The position numbers were made by a program, and so were the translations under genes. A stretch of 64,000 bases of DNA from [Clostridium] saccharolyticum WM1 (GTDB lineage Bacteria; Bacillota; Clostridia; Lachnospirales; Lachnospiraceae). Below are positions 9,054 through 18,009 of the stretch, one piece after another (the stretch's first letter is position 1; the number at the start of each line of letters is the position of its first letter). Location: the NCBI RefSeq assembly GCF_000144625.1, contig NC_014376.1:2480001-2544000 (forward strand). Reading direction: 5' to 3'. The notes under the pieces are model-generated. The model was given only the letters and a program-made list of their open reading frames with translations. It had not been told where the DNA came from and did no database searches.

Positions 9054-9116
9054 AAATCACCTTTCCTTTCTCTAATAGTGGCTTGGACACCTCTATTATA
9101 ATCGGAAAGGTGATTT
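9054..9116 (-). promoter_or_regulatory. Stem-loop sequestering the transposase ribosome-binding site
   Basis: A perfect 13-bp inverted repeat (9054-9066 against 9104-9116) lies just before the transposase start. The 3' arm on the coding strand is GGAAAGGTGATTT, which contains the AAAGGTG ribosome-binding site. In mRNA the hairpin would hide the site. This fits the known low translation of IS200 transposases. Confidence 0.65.
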
Positions 9117-9230
9117 TTTGTATAACTTACTGACTCGCACCCGCATAGCGGGTGGTTTATTATTTCACATGGATTCATTTCTCTTAAAGAGAAACTCACC
9201 CATGTTCAACAGGCTAAAGCCCATAAAATA

Positions 9231-9284
9231 AAAAACAGGGTATTTTGACTCCGCCTAACGCAGGCAGCAAAATACCCTGTTCTC
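9231..9284 (-). terminator. Terminator downstream of nrdG
   Basis: AACAGGGTATTTTG pairs with CAAAATACCCTGTT across a short loop, directly after the nrdG stop at 9285. On the minus strand it is followed by a T-rich stretch. Confidence 0.85.
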
Positions 9285-9803
9285 CTATTCCCACAGCACG
9301 ATGGTTCCCGTTGCCAGGGATTCCTGTACTTTAATAATCCTCTGATTGGATGACCCTCTAAAACGCAGCTTTAAATCCTTTTTATCCACCTCAAACCTTC
9401 CGTCTACCAGAACATCAAGGCACGCCAGTATCCGCTTTGTCTCGGCCAGCTTTTCCGCCATGTCTTCCAGAATATCCCGTTTAAAATCGTATCCGGTGTA
9501 ACACCAGATGGTCTTTTCGGGAAACCGTTCCTTTACCTTCTCCACCAGAGACAGAATGCCCTTTTGATTTGCCGGGTCCATGGGTTCTCCTCCTAAAAGG
9601 CTTAAGCCGGCAATGTAGGTATGGTCTAAATATTCCAGTATTTTTAACAAGGTTTCGGGTCCGTACTCCTTGCCGTAATGAAAATCCCAGGCTTCCGAAT
9701 TAAAGCATTCCCTGCAGCGATGGTTGCACCCGCTGACAAATAAGGATACCCTGACCCCCGGACCGTTGGCTACATCCGTAGGCTTTATGGTCGCATAATT
9801 CAT
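9285..9803 (-). CDS. nrdG: Anaerobic ribonucleotide reductase activating protein (radical SAM)
   Basis: This enzyme uses S-adenosylmethionine and a [4Fe-4S] cluster to make the glycyl radical on NrdD. The cluster motif CNHRCRECF places Cys at 26, 30 and 33, the CxxxCxxC spacing normal for NrdG. The preceding GPGVRVSLFVSGC and the later LSLLGGEPM (SAM-binding GGE motif) are also typical. Its length of 172 residues is standard. It lies 11 bases after nrdD and is followed by a terminator, so the two form a simple operon. Confidence 0.96.
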   Translation of the reverse strand: MNYATIKPTDVANGPGVRVSLFVSGCNHRCRECFNSEAWDFHYGKEYGPETLLKILEYLDHTYIAGLSLLGGEPMDPANQKGILSLVEKVKERFPEKTIWCYTGYDFKRDILEDMAEKLAETKRILACLDVLVDGRFEVDKKDLKLRFRGSSNQRIIKVQESLATGTIVLWE

Positions 9804-9814
9804 GGTACCGCCTC

Positions 9815-11980
9815 CTACAGGTGAAGGACTCTGGATTTGATCTCCTTTGTCTTTCCCGTGTTCCAGAAATTCTCTCCCAGATAACCGCAGGTTCTTCTGG
9901 TCACATTCATCCGTTTCTTATCTTTGTTGTGGCACTGAGGACATTCCCATTCCATGTCGTCGTTGATGATGATCTCGCCGTCAAAGCCGCATTCCTGGCA
10001 ATAATCTGATTTGGTGTTAAACTCTGCATACTGGATGTTATCGTAAATGAACCTTACCACTTCCTCCATTGCCTCCAGATTGTGCTGCATATTGGGAACC
10101 TCCACATAGGAAATAGCCCCGCCAGAGGAGATCTTCTGGAACTGGCTTTCAAAGTTGAATTTACTGAATGCATCAATGGATTCCCTCACATCTACGTGAT
10201 AGGAGTTGGTGTAATATCCCTTATCCGTCACATCCGGTATGATACCAAAACGTTCCCTGTCGATTTTTGCAAATCTGTAGCAAAGAGATTCTGCCGGTGT
10301 TCCGTATAAGCCGAAACCAAGGCCGGTCTGATTCTTCCACTGGTCCACAGTCTTTCTCATGTGGTTCATGACGCGAAGGGCGAATTCTTCTCCCTCCGGT
10401 GTCGTATGGCTGACACCTTTCATAAGCTTTGTCATCTCATATAGGCCGATATATCCCAGGGAAATGGTGGAATAGCCATTTCGAAGCAGCGGATCGATCT
10501 TTTCTCCCTTTTTCAGTCTTGCGATGGCCCCATACTGCCAGTGAATCGGGCTTACATCGGAAAGAGTCCCTTCCAGGGACTTATGCCTGCACATCAGTGC
10601 TTCATAGCACAGATTCAGGCGTTCATCCAAAAGCTTCCAGAAGGTATCTTCATCTCCCTTTGCAAGTATTCCGATCTGGGGCAGGTTAAGGCTAACCACT
10701 CCCTGATTGAACCTTCCCTCAAACTTGTAATTGCCGTTTTCATCCTTCCAGGTAGACAGGAAGCTTCTGCACCCCATACAGCTGAATACATTTCCCTCGT
10801 AGTTCTCCCTCATCTTCTTGGCAGATATATAGTCCGGATACATGCGCTTGGAAGAGCATTTCACAGCCAGCTTTGTTATATAATCATATTTTCCGCCCTT
10901 TAAGCAGTTGTTTTCATCTAAGACATAGATCAGCTTAGGAAATGCGGGAGTAACATAAGCACCTGCCTCGTTCTTGATCCCTTCCAGTCTCTGGCGGAGC
11001 ACTTCCTCTACAATCAAGGCATTTTCTCTGATATATTCATCATTTTCATCAAGATATAAAAACAGGGTGACAAAGGGAGCCTGCCCGTTGGTGGTCATTA
11101 AGGTGTTGATCTGATACTGTATGGTCTGGACGCCGGATTTCAGTTCATCTCTCAGACGAACAGCCGCCATTTTCTCCACCATTTCACCAGTTACTGTATC
11201 GCCGAATTCTTCATGGATCTGGTTATGGAATTTTACGTTGCTTTTTCTCAAGTATTTTCCCAAATGCCGGATATCCACAGACTGACCGCCATACTGGTTG
11301 CTGGCAACAGCCGCAATGATCTGGGTCATGACGGTGCATGCCACCTGAAAGCTCTTTGGACTTTCAATCATTTTTTCATTCATTACAGTACCGTTATCCA
11401 GCATATCACCGATATTGATCAGGCAGCAGTTGAAAATGGGCTGGACGAAATAATCTGCATCATGGAAATGAATGGCTCCCTGCTCATGGGCAAGGGAAAT
11501 CCGCTCAGGAAGGAGCATTCTTTTTGTTAAATCCCTGGATACCTCCCCTGCGATATAATCCCTCTGGGTAGAAGCCAGAATGGTATTCTTATTGGAATTT
11601 TCCTCAGCCAATTCCTTGTTCTCGTTCTTAATCAGCTTCAGAATGGACTCATCCGTTGTATTTGCTTTTCTGAGAAGCGCTCTTTGGTAACGGTATATGA
11701 TATACTTCTTGGAAAGGGTATACTTATTCCTATTCACAAGTCCGCTCTCGATCATGTCCTGGATGGTCTCTACGTTGATTACATCCTCTGCGTGGCTCTC
11801 CACAAAATCCAGTATTCCATCGATCATTTCCTCTCCGGCCTGCTCACTGGCTTCCACTTCCGCATTCGCCTTTCCAATGGCCGTAACGATCTTTTCTCTG
11901 TCATATTCTACAATCCTGCCGTCCCGCTTCTGAACCTTAATCATTCCTGTCACCTTAACCTCTTCTATATTTTGTGTCAT
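9815..11980 (-). CDS. nrdD: Anaerobic (class III) ribonucleoside-triphosphate reductase
   Basis: This enzyme reduces ribonucleoside triphosphates to deoxy forms without oxygen. An N-terminal ATP-cone (about residues 14-105, VQKRDGRIVEYDREKI onward) senses ATP/dATP. The large barrel domain contains conserved active-site cysteines. The C-terminus has a zinc-type Cys cluster (CQECG...CPQC) and the glycyl radical motif RRTCGYLG, with the radical on Gly699. Length 721 is normal. The start is uncertain: ATG 11980 has no clear ribosome-binding site, whereas ATG 11944 is preceded by AAGGTG and gives MIKVQKRDGR, the more usual family N-terminus. Expression is probably controlled by NrdR through the box upstream. 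Confidence 0.96.
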   Translation of the reverse strand: MTQNIEEVKVTGMIKVQKRDGRIVEYDREKIVTAIGKANAEVEASEQAGEEMIDGILDFVESHAEDVINVETIQDMIESGLVNRNKYTLSKKYIIYRYQRALLRKANTTDESILKLIKNENKELAEENSNKNTILASTQRDYIAGEVSRDLTKRMLLPERISLAHEQGAIHFHDADYFVQPIFNCCLINIGDMLDNGTVMNEKMIESPKSFQVACTVMTQIIAAVASNQYGGQSVDIRHLGKYLRKSNVKFHNQIHEEFGDTVTGEMVEKMAAVRLRDELKSGVQTIQYQINTLMTTNGQAPFVTLFLYLDENDEYIRENALIVEEVLRQRLEGIKNEAGAYVTPAFPKLIYVLDENNCLKGGKYDYITKLAVKCSSKRMYPDYISAKKMRENYEGNVFSCMGCRSFLSTWKDENGNYKFEGRFNQGVVSLNLPQIGILAKGDEDTFWKLLDERLNLCYEALMCRHKSLEGTLSDVSPIHWQYGAIARLKKGEKIDPLLRNGYSTISLGYIGLYEMTKLMKGVSHTTPEGEEFALRVMNHMRKTVDQWKNQTGLGFGLYGTPAESLCYRFAKIDRERFGIIPDVTDKGYYTNSYHVDVRESIDAFSKFNFESQFQKISSGGAISYVEVPNMQHNLEAMEEVVRFIYDNIQYAEFNTKSDYCQECGFDGEIIINDDMEWECPQCHNKDKKRMNVTRRTCGYLGENFWNTGKTKEIKSRVLHL

Positions 11981-11991
11981 TTATTTTAATT

Positions 11992-12042
11992 ACACTACAT
12001 CTAGTGCTTTTCTAATTATACACTACAGGAAGAAAAAGTAAA
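11992..12042 (-). promoter_or_regulatory. nrdD promoter with NrdR box
   Basis: On the minus strand TTTACT (12037-12042) and TATAAT (12015-12020) are 16 bp apart. Just downstream, 11992-12007 reads GCACTAGATGTAGTGT on the minus strand, a near-perfect palindrome matching the NrdR box (aCAcTA..TAGTGt). A second half-site, GTAGTGT, overlaps the -10 region (12020-12026), 28 bases from the first. NrdR boxes usually occur in pairs about 31-32 bp apart, so the second site is imperfect in both sequence and spacing. Confidence 0.7.
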
Positions 12043-12059
12043 GGGAATTTTTGCATCTT

Positions 12060-12680
12060 TTATCGGATAAAATTTGTTCTTGGAATTTCTTCCTTGGATG
12101 GAAAGCTGATTCCTGCGGCCTTTCCCACTTCCAGACATTTTAACAGCCATGCCATATTTTTACCCAGAGTTCTCATGGTGTGAAGCCCTTCCAGATCCTG
12201 CTCCACCTCCTGGGGCGTAAAACCGTGAACCATATTCCAGTAAGAGGAGGAAACCACCGGCATCTGGGCTATTGTAAAATATTTGTTTAATACATCTAGA
12301 GAAGCCGTGGTACCTGCTCTCCGTGCGGACACAACGGCAGCCCCCGGTTTAAATGCAAAATTTCTTCCTGCATAAAACAAACGGTCCAGAAAGGAAAGCA
12401 CTGTGCCGTTGGGAGAAGCATAGTGAACCGGAGAACCTACAACCAGCCCTGCCGCTGTTTCCATTTTATCCAGCACCTGATTCACCATGTCATAATTAAA
12501 TACGCATCTTCCTGTTTCCGAACACTTCTGGCAGGCAATACAGCCATGAACAGACTGGCTCCCCACATGAAGAATTTCCGTCTCAATGCCTTCCTCATTC
12601 AAAGCCCTTTCCACTTCAAGGAGGGCTCGGTTGGTACAGCCTCTCTCATGAGGGCTTCCGTTTAACATTAACACTTTCAT
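12060..12680 (-). CDS. Flavodoxin-fold NAD(P)H-dependent FMN reductase-like protein
   Basis: A 206-residue protein of the NADPH-dependent FMN reductase/iron-sulfur flavoprotein group. The N-terminus, KVLMLNGSPHERGCTN, is the FMN phosphate-binding loop. CIACQKCSETGRC (about residues 48-60) resembles the Cys cluster of iron-sulfur flavoproteins. VVGSPVHYASPNGTVLSFLDR is the second flavin loop. The start is taken as ATG 12680, with AAAGGATGG upstream; GTG 12683 is also possible. It stands alone between nrdD and the helicase gene on the same strand. The physiological substrate is unknown. Confidence 0.85.
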   Translation of the reverse strand: MKVLMLNGSPHERGCTNRALLEVERALNEEGIETEILHVGSQSVHGCIACQKCSETGRCVFNYDMVNQVLDKMETAAGLVVGSPVHYASPNGTVLSFLDRLFYAGRNFAFKPGAAVVSARRAGTTASLDVLNKYFTIAQMPVVSSSYWNMVHGFTPQEVEQDLEGLHTMRTLGKNMAWLLKCLEVGKAAGISFPSKEEIPRTNFIR

Positions 12681-12749
12681 CACTCATCCATCCTTTCTTC
12701 AAATCACTTACGGAGATGTTATTTGTTTCTTTTGCAACGGTAATATTTT

Positions 12750-15700
12750 TTATATATTCAAAAGCCCCATCAGATCCTCTTTGGTAAGATTACTTAAGGA
12801 AACGGTTCCTTCCGTTATAATCTGTTCCGCCAGATCCTTTTTGGATTCCTGAAGCTTTAAAATATTCTCCTCAATGGTATTCTTTGTAATCAGCTTGAAT
12901 ACGCTTACCTGCTTTTCCTGACCGATCCGGTGGGCCCGGTCCGTTGCCTGGTTCTGTGCCGCCACGTTCCACCATGGATCAAAATGTATGACAACGTCCG
13001 CAGCTGTCAGGTTAAGTCCGGTTCCCCCCGCCTTAAGGGAAATAAGGAACAAGGGAATTTCATCATCTTTAAAGGAGTTCACCATATGAAGCCTCTCTTC
13101 TTTAGGCGTTGCTCCTGTCAGCATGTAGTACGGGACGGCCTCCTTTTTCAACCTTTGTTCCATAATCTCCAGCATGGAGGTAAACTGAGAAAAAAGCAGG
13201 ATCTTATGTCCTCCTTCCACTCCGTTTCGAATCAGGTCCATACAGGTTTCCAGTTTCGCCGATTCCCCCTTATAATTGTTGTAGCATAAATGTGGATCAC
13301 AGCAGATCTGCCGGAGCCTGGTAAGTGCCGCAAGGATCTGTATGTTATCCCTTCCCCGTCTGTCCTCCAGTCGTTCAAGCTCCTGCTTTAAGAGAAATGC
13401 ATTTGCTGTGTACAGTTCCTTCTGTTCCTTGTCAAAAACGGAATAAACAATGGTTTCCAGCTTATCCGGCAGCTCTTTCAGCACATCCTTCTTAAGCCGC
13501 CTTAACAGAAAAGGGCCGATCAGGCGATGAAGGCTTTCCAGCACCGTCTGCTCCTGGTCCCGGACAATAGGCTGTTCATACTCCTTTTTAAATTTGCGGT
13601 AGGTAAACAGAAATCCCGGCATGAGAAAATCAAAAATACTCCATAACTCTGACAGACGGTTTTCAATGGGGGTACCTGTTAATGCAAACCGGTTTCCAGC
13701 ATCAATGCTTTTCACCGCCCTGGCGCTTTGCGTGGACGCATTTTTAATGTACTGGGCCTCGTCAATGATTTGAAACCGGAAGAATCTGCTTTTGTAAAGA
13801 TCAATGTCCCTCTTTAACAAATCATAGGAAGTGATCAGCACATCTTCCTCCCCTTTATGCATGAGCAGCGCTTCCCGCTCTCCGGCCTGCCCGGTTACTG
13901 TTACAACCTTAAGAGAAGGAGCAAAGATGTGGAATTCGTTCTCCCAGTTGTATACCAGAGAAGCCGGGCAGACAATGAGGGAGGTGGTATGTTCCTTTTT
14001 CCCTGCTTCATCAAGGAGCAGGGCGATGACCTGAATGGTCTTTCCAAGGCCCATATCATCGGCAAGGATTCCCCCAAAACCATAGCTGTCCAGGGTCTTA
14101 AGCCAGCGGTATCCAGTTTTTTGATACCCTCTCAGCACTTGCCGGAGGGGTTTGGGAATCTCAAAATCGCTGTCCTCTACGGACTTCATCCCCCTGACCA
14201 CAGCTTTATAAAGCTGGTCCCTGTAAAGAGTTATACCGCTTCCTTCTTTCAGAATGCTGTCCAGATACAGCGCTCTGTATTTGGGCAGGCGGTACGTTTT
14301 GTTCAGCGCATCCGGGTCTGCGGATAAACCCTCCACCAGCTTTGCAACCGTTAAAAGCCCGTTGTCATCAAGGCTTATAAATTCCCCGTTTTTTAGACGG
14401 TAATACTTTTTTTTCTGGCTGTACACCTGCAAAAGTCTGGTCAGATCCTCTCCGGACAGGCCATCCGTATCCACCTTCAGCTCCAGCCAGTTCCCAGTGC
14501 TCCTGACACCGACAGATACCTTGGGAGGCGGCAGGATCTTTAATTTTTTAAAGGATTCGGAAAAATACACCTCTCCCAAAGCCATGAACTCGCTGATCCC
14601 TGAATTCAGCAGCCGGTATACCGCTTCCTCATCATCCCGGATAGCCGGATATTCTGATTCATATTCCTTGTATTTAAAATATCTGGTGATAAGGCGGCTG
14701 ATACGGAATTCCCCCGGTATGTCCCGGCACACGGTGCGGGGCAGGCGCTCATCCTCAACCGGCTGGAAAGAATAGTCTCCATAGGAAAGGGTAGGTTTTA
14801 AAATCAGATCGTTGGGTCCGTCAGAATCAAAATCAAACCGGGCTTTCAGTTCCTCCGGCTTAAAAGCTTCTAAATCCACCTCTCTGGAATCAATGGTGCT
14901 ATAGGATGCAATTCTTTTTAATACCCGCTCATAAAAAAGAGGCATATCCTTATGATTGATCTCCGTTTCATAGGAGGGTTTAAAACCTTCCATCATCTGT
15001 TTGAAAAATACGGAAAGAGCCTCGCTGCAGTCCTGGTCGCAGCAGTATAAGTATTTTGTATCTGCAAGGTATAACCGGTGTTCCCCTTCAAAGGTCAAAA
15101 GATCTTTATTAATGGATACCAATACCCCGTCCCGCTCCTGGTGTGTAATTGTCACCGTCAGATCAGGATTGCGGTCTACCACCTCAAGCTGCCGCTTCTG
15201 TCCCTTATAATCTTCAAATTCCAGGGTCTCCCCCATCATAATTCCAAAAAACCGATCTCTGTTTGCCCTGCTCAGATTTAAAAACCGCAGAACAGGCTTT
15301 GTAGAAAAAGAACTTTTCTGAAACTGCTCATAATGCTCGCAGTATAAGTTAACCATCTCAAGAACAAATTCCAGAAGGGGCCGGCTCTCCTTTACAAAGG
15401 CGGAAGGAGTGTGATGGAATGCCAGGTTTTTTCCATACTCTGCATAGGTGCCATTCTCCACCGCACTGGCAAAGGCGGTCAGATCCTTTAACAGATAAAG
15501 ACGGTCCCGTCCCAGTTTAAACTCCAGCTTTACCTCCCTGCGGCTGACCAGAAGAGCTACCGAAAGCTTTACCTGCTCCTCTTCTCCCTCACTCATGATG
15601 CGGGATACTTCCCAGTTGGTATATTCACGGATCATTGCTCTTGCCTGCTGGGAGGTGACCACCGGCCTTCCAGGGTTTAATTCCTGCTCCTTATAAGCTT

Positions 15701-15893
15701 CAAGCAACGCTTGACAGTGGGAACACATGCCCCGGTAAGAATTACCCTGGGCACAGGAACAAGAGTAGTCAAAAACCTGACTACCCTTGATATGCAGACT
15801 TGCCTTATATTCCTTTCCCTGGTCCTCTACCAAAGCCCTGACGCCTGATTCGCCTTTCCAGAAGGTATTTGTCGTCAAGTGTGATACTCTCAT
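12750..15893 (-). CDS. SNF2-family helicase with N-terminal SWIM zinc finger
   Basis: A 1047-residue Swi2/Snf2 ATPase. Residues about 40-65 hold a SWIM zinc finger (CSCAQ...CSHC). A middle region of unknown fold follows, typical of bacterial SNF2-SWIM proteins. The motor domain begins near residue 590 with Walker A DDMGLGKT, then the DEAQ box (IIDEAQYIKN), LTGTPIENRL, and in the second RecA-like lobe LLFSQFTSMLEIME, SLKAGGTGLNL and QATDRAHRIGQ. Such proteins translocate on DNA or remodel protein-DNA complexes; the target here is unknown. It starts 23 bases after the argS stop and probably shares its transcript. Confidence 0.92.
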   Translation of the reverse strand: MRVSHLTTNTFWKGESGVRALVEDQGKEYKASLHIKGSQVFDYSCSCAQGNSYRGMCSHCQALLEAYKEQELNPGRPVVTSQQARAMIREYTNWEVSRIMSEGEEEQVKLSVALLVSRREVKLEFKLGRDRLYLLKDLTAFASAVENGTYAEYGKNLAFHHTPSAFVKESRPLLEFVLEMVNLYCEHYEQFQKSSFSTKPVLRFLNLSRANRDRFFGIMMGETLEFEDYKGQKRQLEVVDRNPDLTVTITHQERDGVLVSINKDLLTFEGEHRLYLADTKYLYCCDQDCSEALSVFFKQMMEGFKPSYETEINHKDMPLFYERVLKRIASYSTIDSREVDLEAFKPEELKARFDFDSDGPNDLILKPTLSYGDYSFQPVEDERLPRTVCRDIPGEFRISRLITRYFKYKEYESEYPAIRDDEEAVYRLLNSGISEFMALGEVYFSESFKKLKILPPPKVSVGVRSTGNWLELKVDTDGLSGEDLTRLLQVYSQKKKYYRLKNGEFISLDDNGLLTVAKLVEGLSADPDALNKTYRLPKYRALYLDSILKEGSGITLYRDQLYKAVVRGMKSVEDSDFEIPKPLRQVLRGYQKTGYRWLKTLDSYGFGGILADDMGLGKTIQVIALLLDEAGKKEHTTSLIVCPASLVYNWENEFHIFAPSLKVVTVTGQAGEREALLMHKGEEDVLITSYDLLKRDIDLYKSRFFRFQIIDEAQYIKNASTQSARAVKSIDAGNRFALTGTPIENRLSELWSIFDFLMPGFLFTYRKFKKEYEQPIVRDQEQTVLESLHRLIGPFLLRRLKKDVLKELPDKLETIVYSVFDKEQKELYTANAFLLKQELERLEDRRGRDNIQILAALTRLRQICCDPHLCYNNYKGESAKLETCMDLIRNGVEGGHKILLFSQFTSMLEIMEQRLKKEAVPYYMLTGATPKEERLHMVNSFKDDEIPLFLISLKAGGTGLNLTAADVVIHFDPWWNVAAQNQATDRAHRIGQEKQVSVFKLITKNTIEENILKLQESKKDLAEQIITEGTVSLSNLTKEDLMGLLNI

Positions 15894-15916
15894 AGTTTCT
15901 CACATCCGTTCACCAT

Positions 15917-17686
15917 TTACATTCGTTCCGGCGCCTCAATACCCAAAACGCCAATACATGCATTCAATACATCCTTGGCTAGCCCGATCAGGCGTACCCA
16001 GGATGCTTGCCTCTTTTTATCCTCTTCCGTAATGATCTTGGTATCATGATAAAAGCGGTTAAATGCATTGGCCAGTTCATAAATGTACTGGCATATCTTA
16101 TGGGGCGCAAGTTCCGTAAAACCGGTTTCCATGATTTCATTGTATCTGGAAAGCTGAAGCATCAGATCTTTTTCTGCCTCTGTTGCAGCGGCAAGAATCT
16201 TCTCTTCCCCCTGGTATTTATCTTCAATACCCTGGTACTTTGCCAGGATGGACTTGATCCTTACAATGGTATAAAGGATGTAAGGACCGGTATTTCCCTC
16301 AAAGGAGACGAAACGGTCCATGTCAAAGACATAGTCCTTGGACGCCTGATTGGACAGATCCCCATATTTTAGAGCTGCCATTCCAACAATTTTTGATGTT
16401 TCCTCCGCCTCTTTTTCTGAAACGGTACGGTTCTCCATGATCTTTTCATAAGCTGCCTGGCTGATATCAGATATGAGAGTTTCCAGACGCATGACTCCCC
16501 CATCCCTTGTCTTAAAGGGCTTTCCGTCTTTTCCGTTCATTGTACCGAAACAAAGATGGGACATCTTTTTATCCTGTGATACAAAGCCGGCCTTCTTTGC
16601 CACACGGAACACCTGGACAAAATGAAGCTCCTGGCGTTTATCCGTAAGATAAATGTACCAGTCAGGCTTTATCTCTTTTTCCCTCTCAATGATGGTTCCC
16701 AGATCAGAGGTGGAATAAAGGGCCGCACCATCAGATTTTCTTACAATGCAGGGGGGAAGTTCTTTGGGATCCCCCTCTTCTGCAATATCCACCACAAGAG
16801 CTCCCTGGCTCTCGTAGGCAAGACCCTGATCCTCCAGTTCCTTTATCAAACCGGCAATATAGGGTTCCGCATCGCTTTCCCCTTTCCATAAATCAAAGGA
16901 AACATTGAGATTTCCGTAATTATTCTTTAAATCCGCAACAGATACTTCAATAATATGCTGCCAGATGGCACGGTAAGGCCTGAAACCGTTTTGCAGCTTT
17001 AACGTGGCATCATGGGCTCTTGTGCTGAATTCCTCATCAGACTTGGCTTTTGCACTGGCAGCCGGGTAGATCTCTTCCAATTCACCGATGGTAAAGGGCG
17101 CTTCCTTTGGATACTCCCCTTCAAAGGATGGGTCAAAATAAGGAAGCTCCGGCTTTCTGTCCTTCAGCTCCTCAATAATCAGCCCCATCTGAAGGCCCCA
17201 GTCTCCCAGATGGACATCTCCAATGACTTGATGACCAAGAAAACGGCCCATTCTCTTAATGCTTTCCCCGATAATGGCAGAACGGAGATGGCCCACATGG
17301 AGGGGCTTTGCCACATTGGCTCCGCCGTAATCCACCACAATGGTCATGGGATTTTCAGTTCTTTCACAGCCGCACTGCTCTTGGCCGGCCATACCGTCCA
17401 CATATTCTGCCAGATAATCTGAATTAAGCTTTAAATTGATAAATCCCGGCATCACCGCATCTACTGAGGCAAATACATGGCTGCCCGTAAGCTTTGCCAC
17501 TGCTTCCGATGCGATATCAAAAGGTTTCTTTTTATATGCCTTTGCTGCTGCCATGGCTCCGTTACACTGGTATTCACAAAGATCCGGGCGGTTGGATAAG
17601 GTCACCTTTGCATAGGCCTCATCATATCCGCAGTCTGCAAACGCTGCCTTCATCTCTGCCGTAATCAAATCAAGAATCTTCTTCAT
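15917..17686 (-). CDS. argS: Arginyl-tRNA synthetase
   Basis: Class I aminoacyl-tRNA synthetase charging tRNA-Arg, 589 residues. The N-terminal Add1-type domain covers about residues 1-105. The HIGH motif appears as HVGH in ANVAKPLHVGHLRSA. The KMSKS position carries the KTRDG variant (PFKTRDGGVMRL) common in ArgRS. The C-terminal DALR domain binds the anticodon. The start at 17686 follows AGGAGACC. I saw no T-box before it, in contrast to valS. Confidence 0.96.
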   Translation of the reverse strand: MKKILDLITAEMKAAFADCGYDEAYAKVTLSNRPDLCEYQCNGAMAAAKAYKKKPFDIASEAVAKLTGSHVFASVDAVMPGFINLKLNSDYLAEYVDGMAGQEQCGCERTENPMTIVVDYGGANVAKPLHVGHLRSAIIGESIKRMGRFLGHQVIGDVHLGDWGLQMGLIIEELKDRKPELPYFDPSFEGEYPKEAPFTIGELEEIYPAASAKAKSDEEFSTRAHDATLKLQNGFRPYRAIWQHIIEVSVADLKNNYGNLNVSFDLWKGESDAEPYIAGLIKELEDQGLAYESQGALVVDIAEEGDPKELPPCIVRKSDGAALYSTSDLGTIIEREKEIKPDWYIYLTDKRQELHFVQVFRVAKKAGFVSQDKKMSHLCFGTMNGKDGKPFKTRDGGVMRLETLISDISQAAYEKIMENRTVSEKEAEETSKIVGMAALKYGDLSNQASKDYVFDMDRFVSFEGNTGPYILYTIVRIKSILAKYQGIEDKYQGEEKILAAATEAEKDLMLQLSRYNEIMETGFTELAPHKICQYIYELANAFNRFYHDTKIITEEDKKRQASWVRLIGLAKDVLNACIGVLGIEAPERM

Positions 17687-17736
17687 CAGTCCCTGGTCTC
17701 CTTTTTCTATTCCAGATATTTCTAAGCTAAATATTA

Positions 17737-17765
17737 ATTATATTACAAGTAATCTTAAAAATCAA
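17737..17765 (-). promoter_or_regulatory. argS promoter
   Basis: On the minus strand TTGATT (17760-17765) and TATAAT (17737-17742) are separated by 17 bp, about 50 bases before the argS start. Confidence 0.7.
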
Positions 17766-17849
17766 ATTCTTTTCCCTTTTCTTTTCCAAACCCCTGCTGC
17801 CCATGACCCTCAGCCTTATGGTCAGAAAATAATGTTCCATTAATAAAAT

Positions 17850-17910
17850 AAGCGCCTTTTTAAGTCAAGAGGATTGAGACAGTCCTTATCTTTTCCCAAA
17901 AAGGTGCTTT
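17850..17910 (-). terminator. Inverted repeat, probable terminator of the mgtC-like gene
   Basis: AAGCGCCTTTTT (17850-17861) pairs with AAAAAGGTGCTTT (17898-17910) around a 36-base loop. It lies between the mgtC-like gene and argS, both on the minus strand. The T-tract on the minus strand is weak, so termination is likely but not certain. The rest of the 17,766-18,009 gap holds nothing I recognise. Confidence 0.45.
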
Positions 17911-18009
17911 CTTTTTATATTCCATAATATTTACCATTAATCACTGCAATATTCCCTTATTACATTCTGCCCCGGCATTTCCGTTAATGGCGGATCAATG
18001 GGTCCTATC

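Larger units (their letters stand above)
8454..9155 (-). mobile_element. IS200/IS605-type insertion sequence remnant
   Basis: A single transposase gene of the Y1 type is flanked by subterminal hairpins, as in IS200-like elements. On the left, CCACCCG pairs with CGGGTGG (8454-8472), followed by further small hairpins (8481-8495, 8504-8525, 8567-8580). On the right, CACCCGC pairs with GCGGGTG (9138-9154). The two end hairpins share the same CACCCG core. There are no terminal inverted repeats and no target duplication, as expected for this family. The exact ends are uncertain by some tens of bases. The transposase is broken, so the element is unlikely to move by itself. Confidence 0.8.

Noticed and set aside
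17687..18009. T-box leader for argS
   Set aside because: No T-box core is present; only an ordinary promoter and the inverted repeat of the preceding gene are seen.
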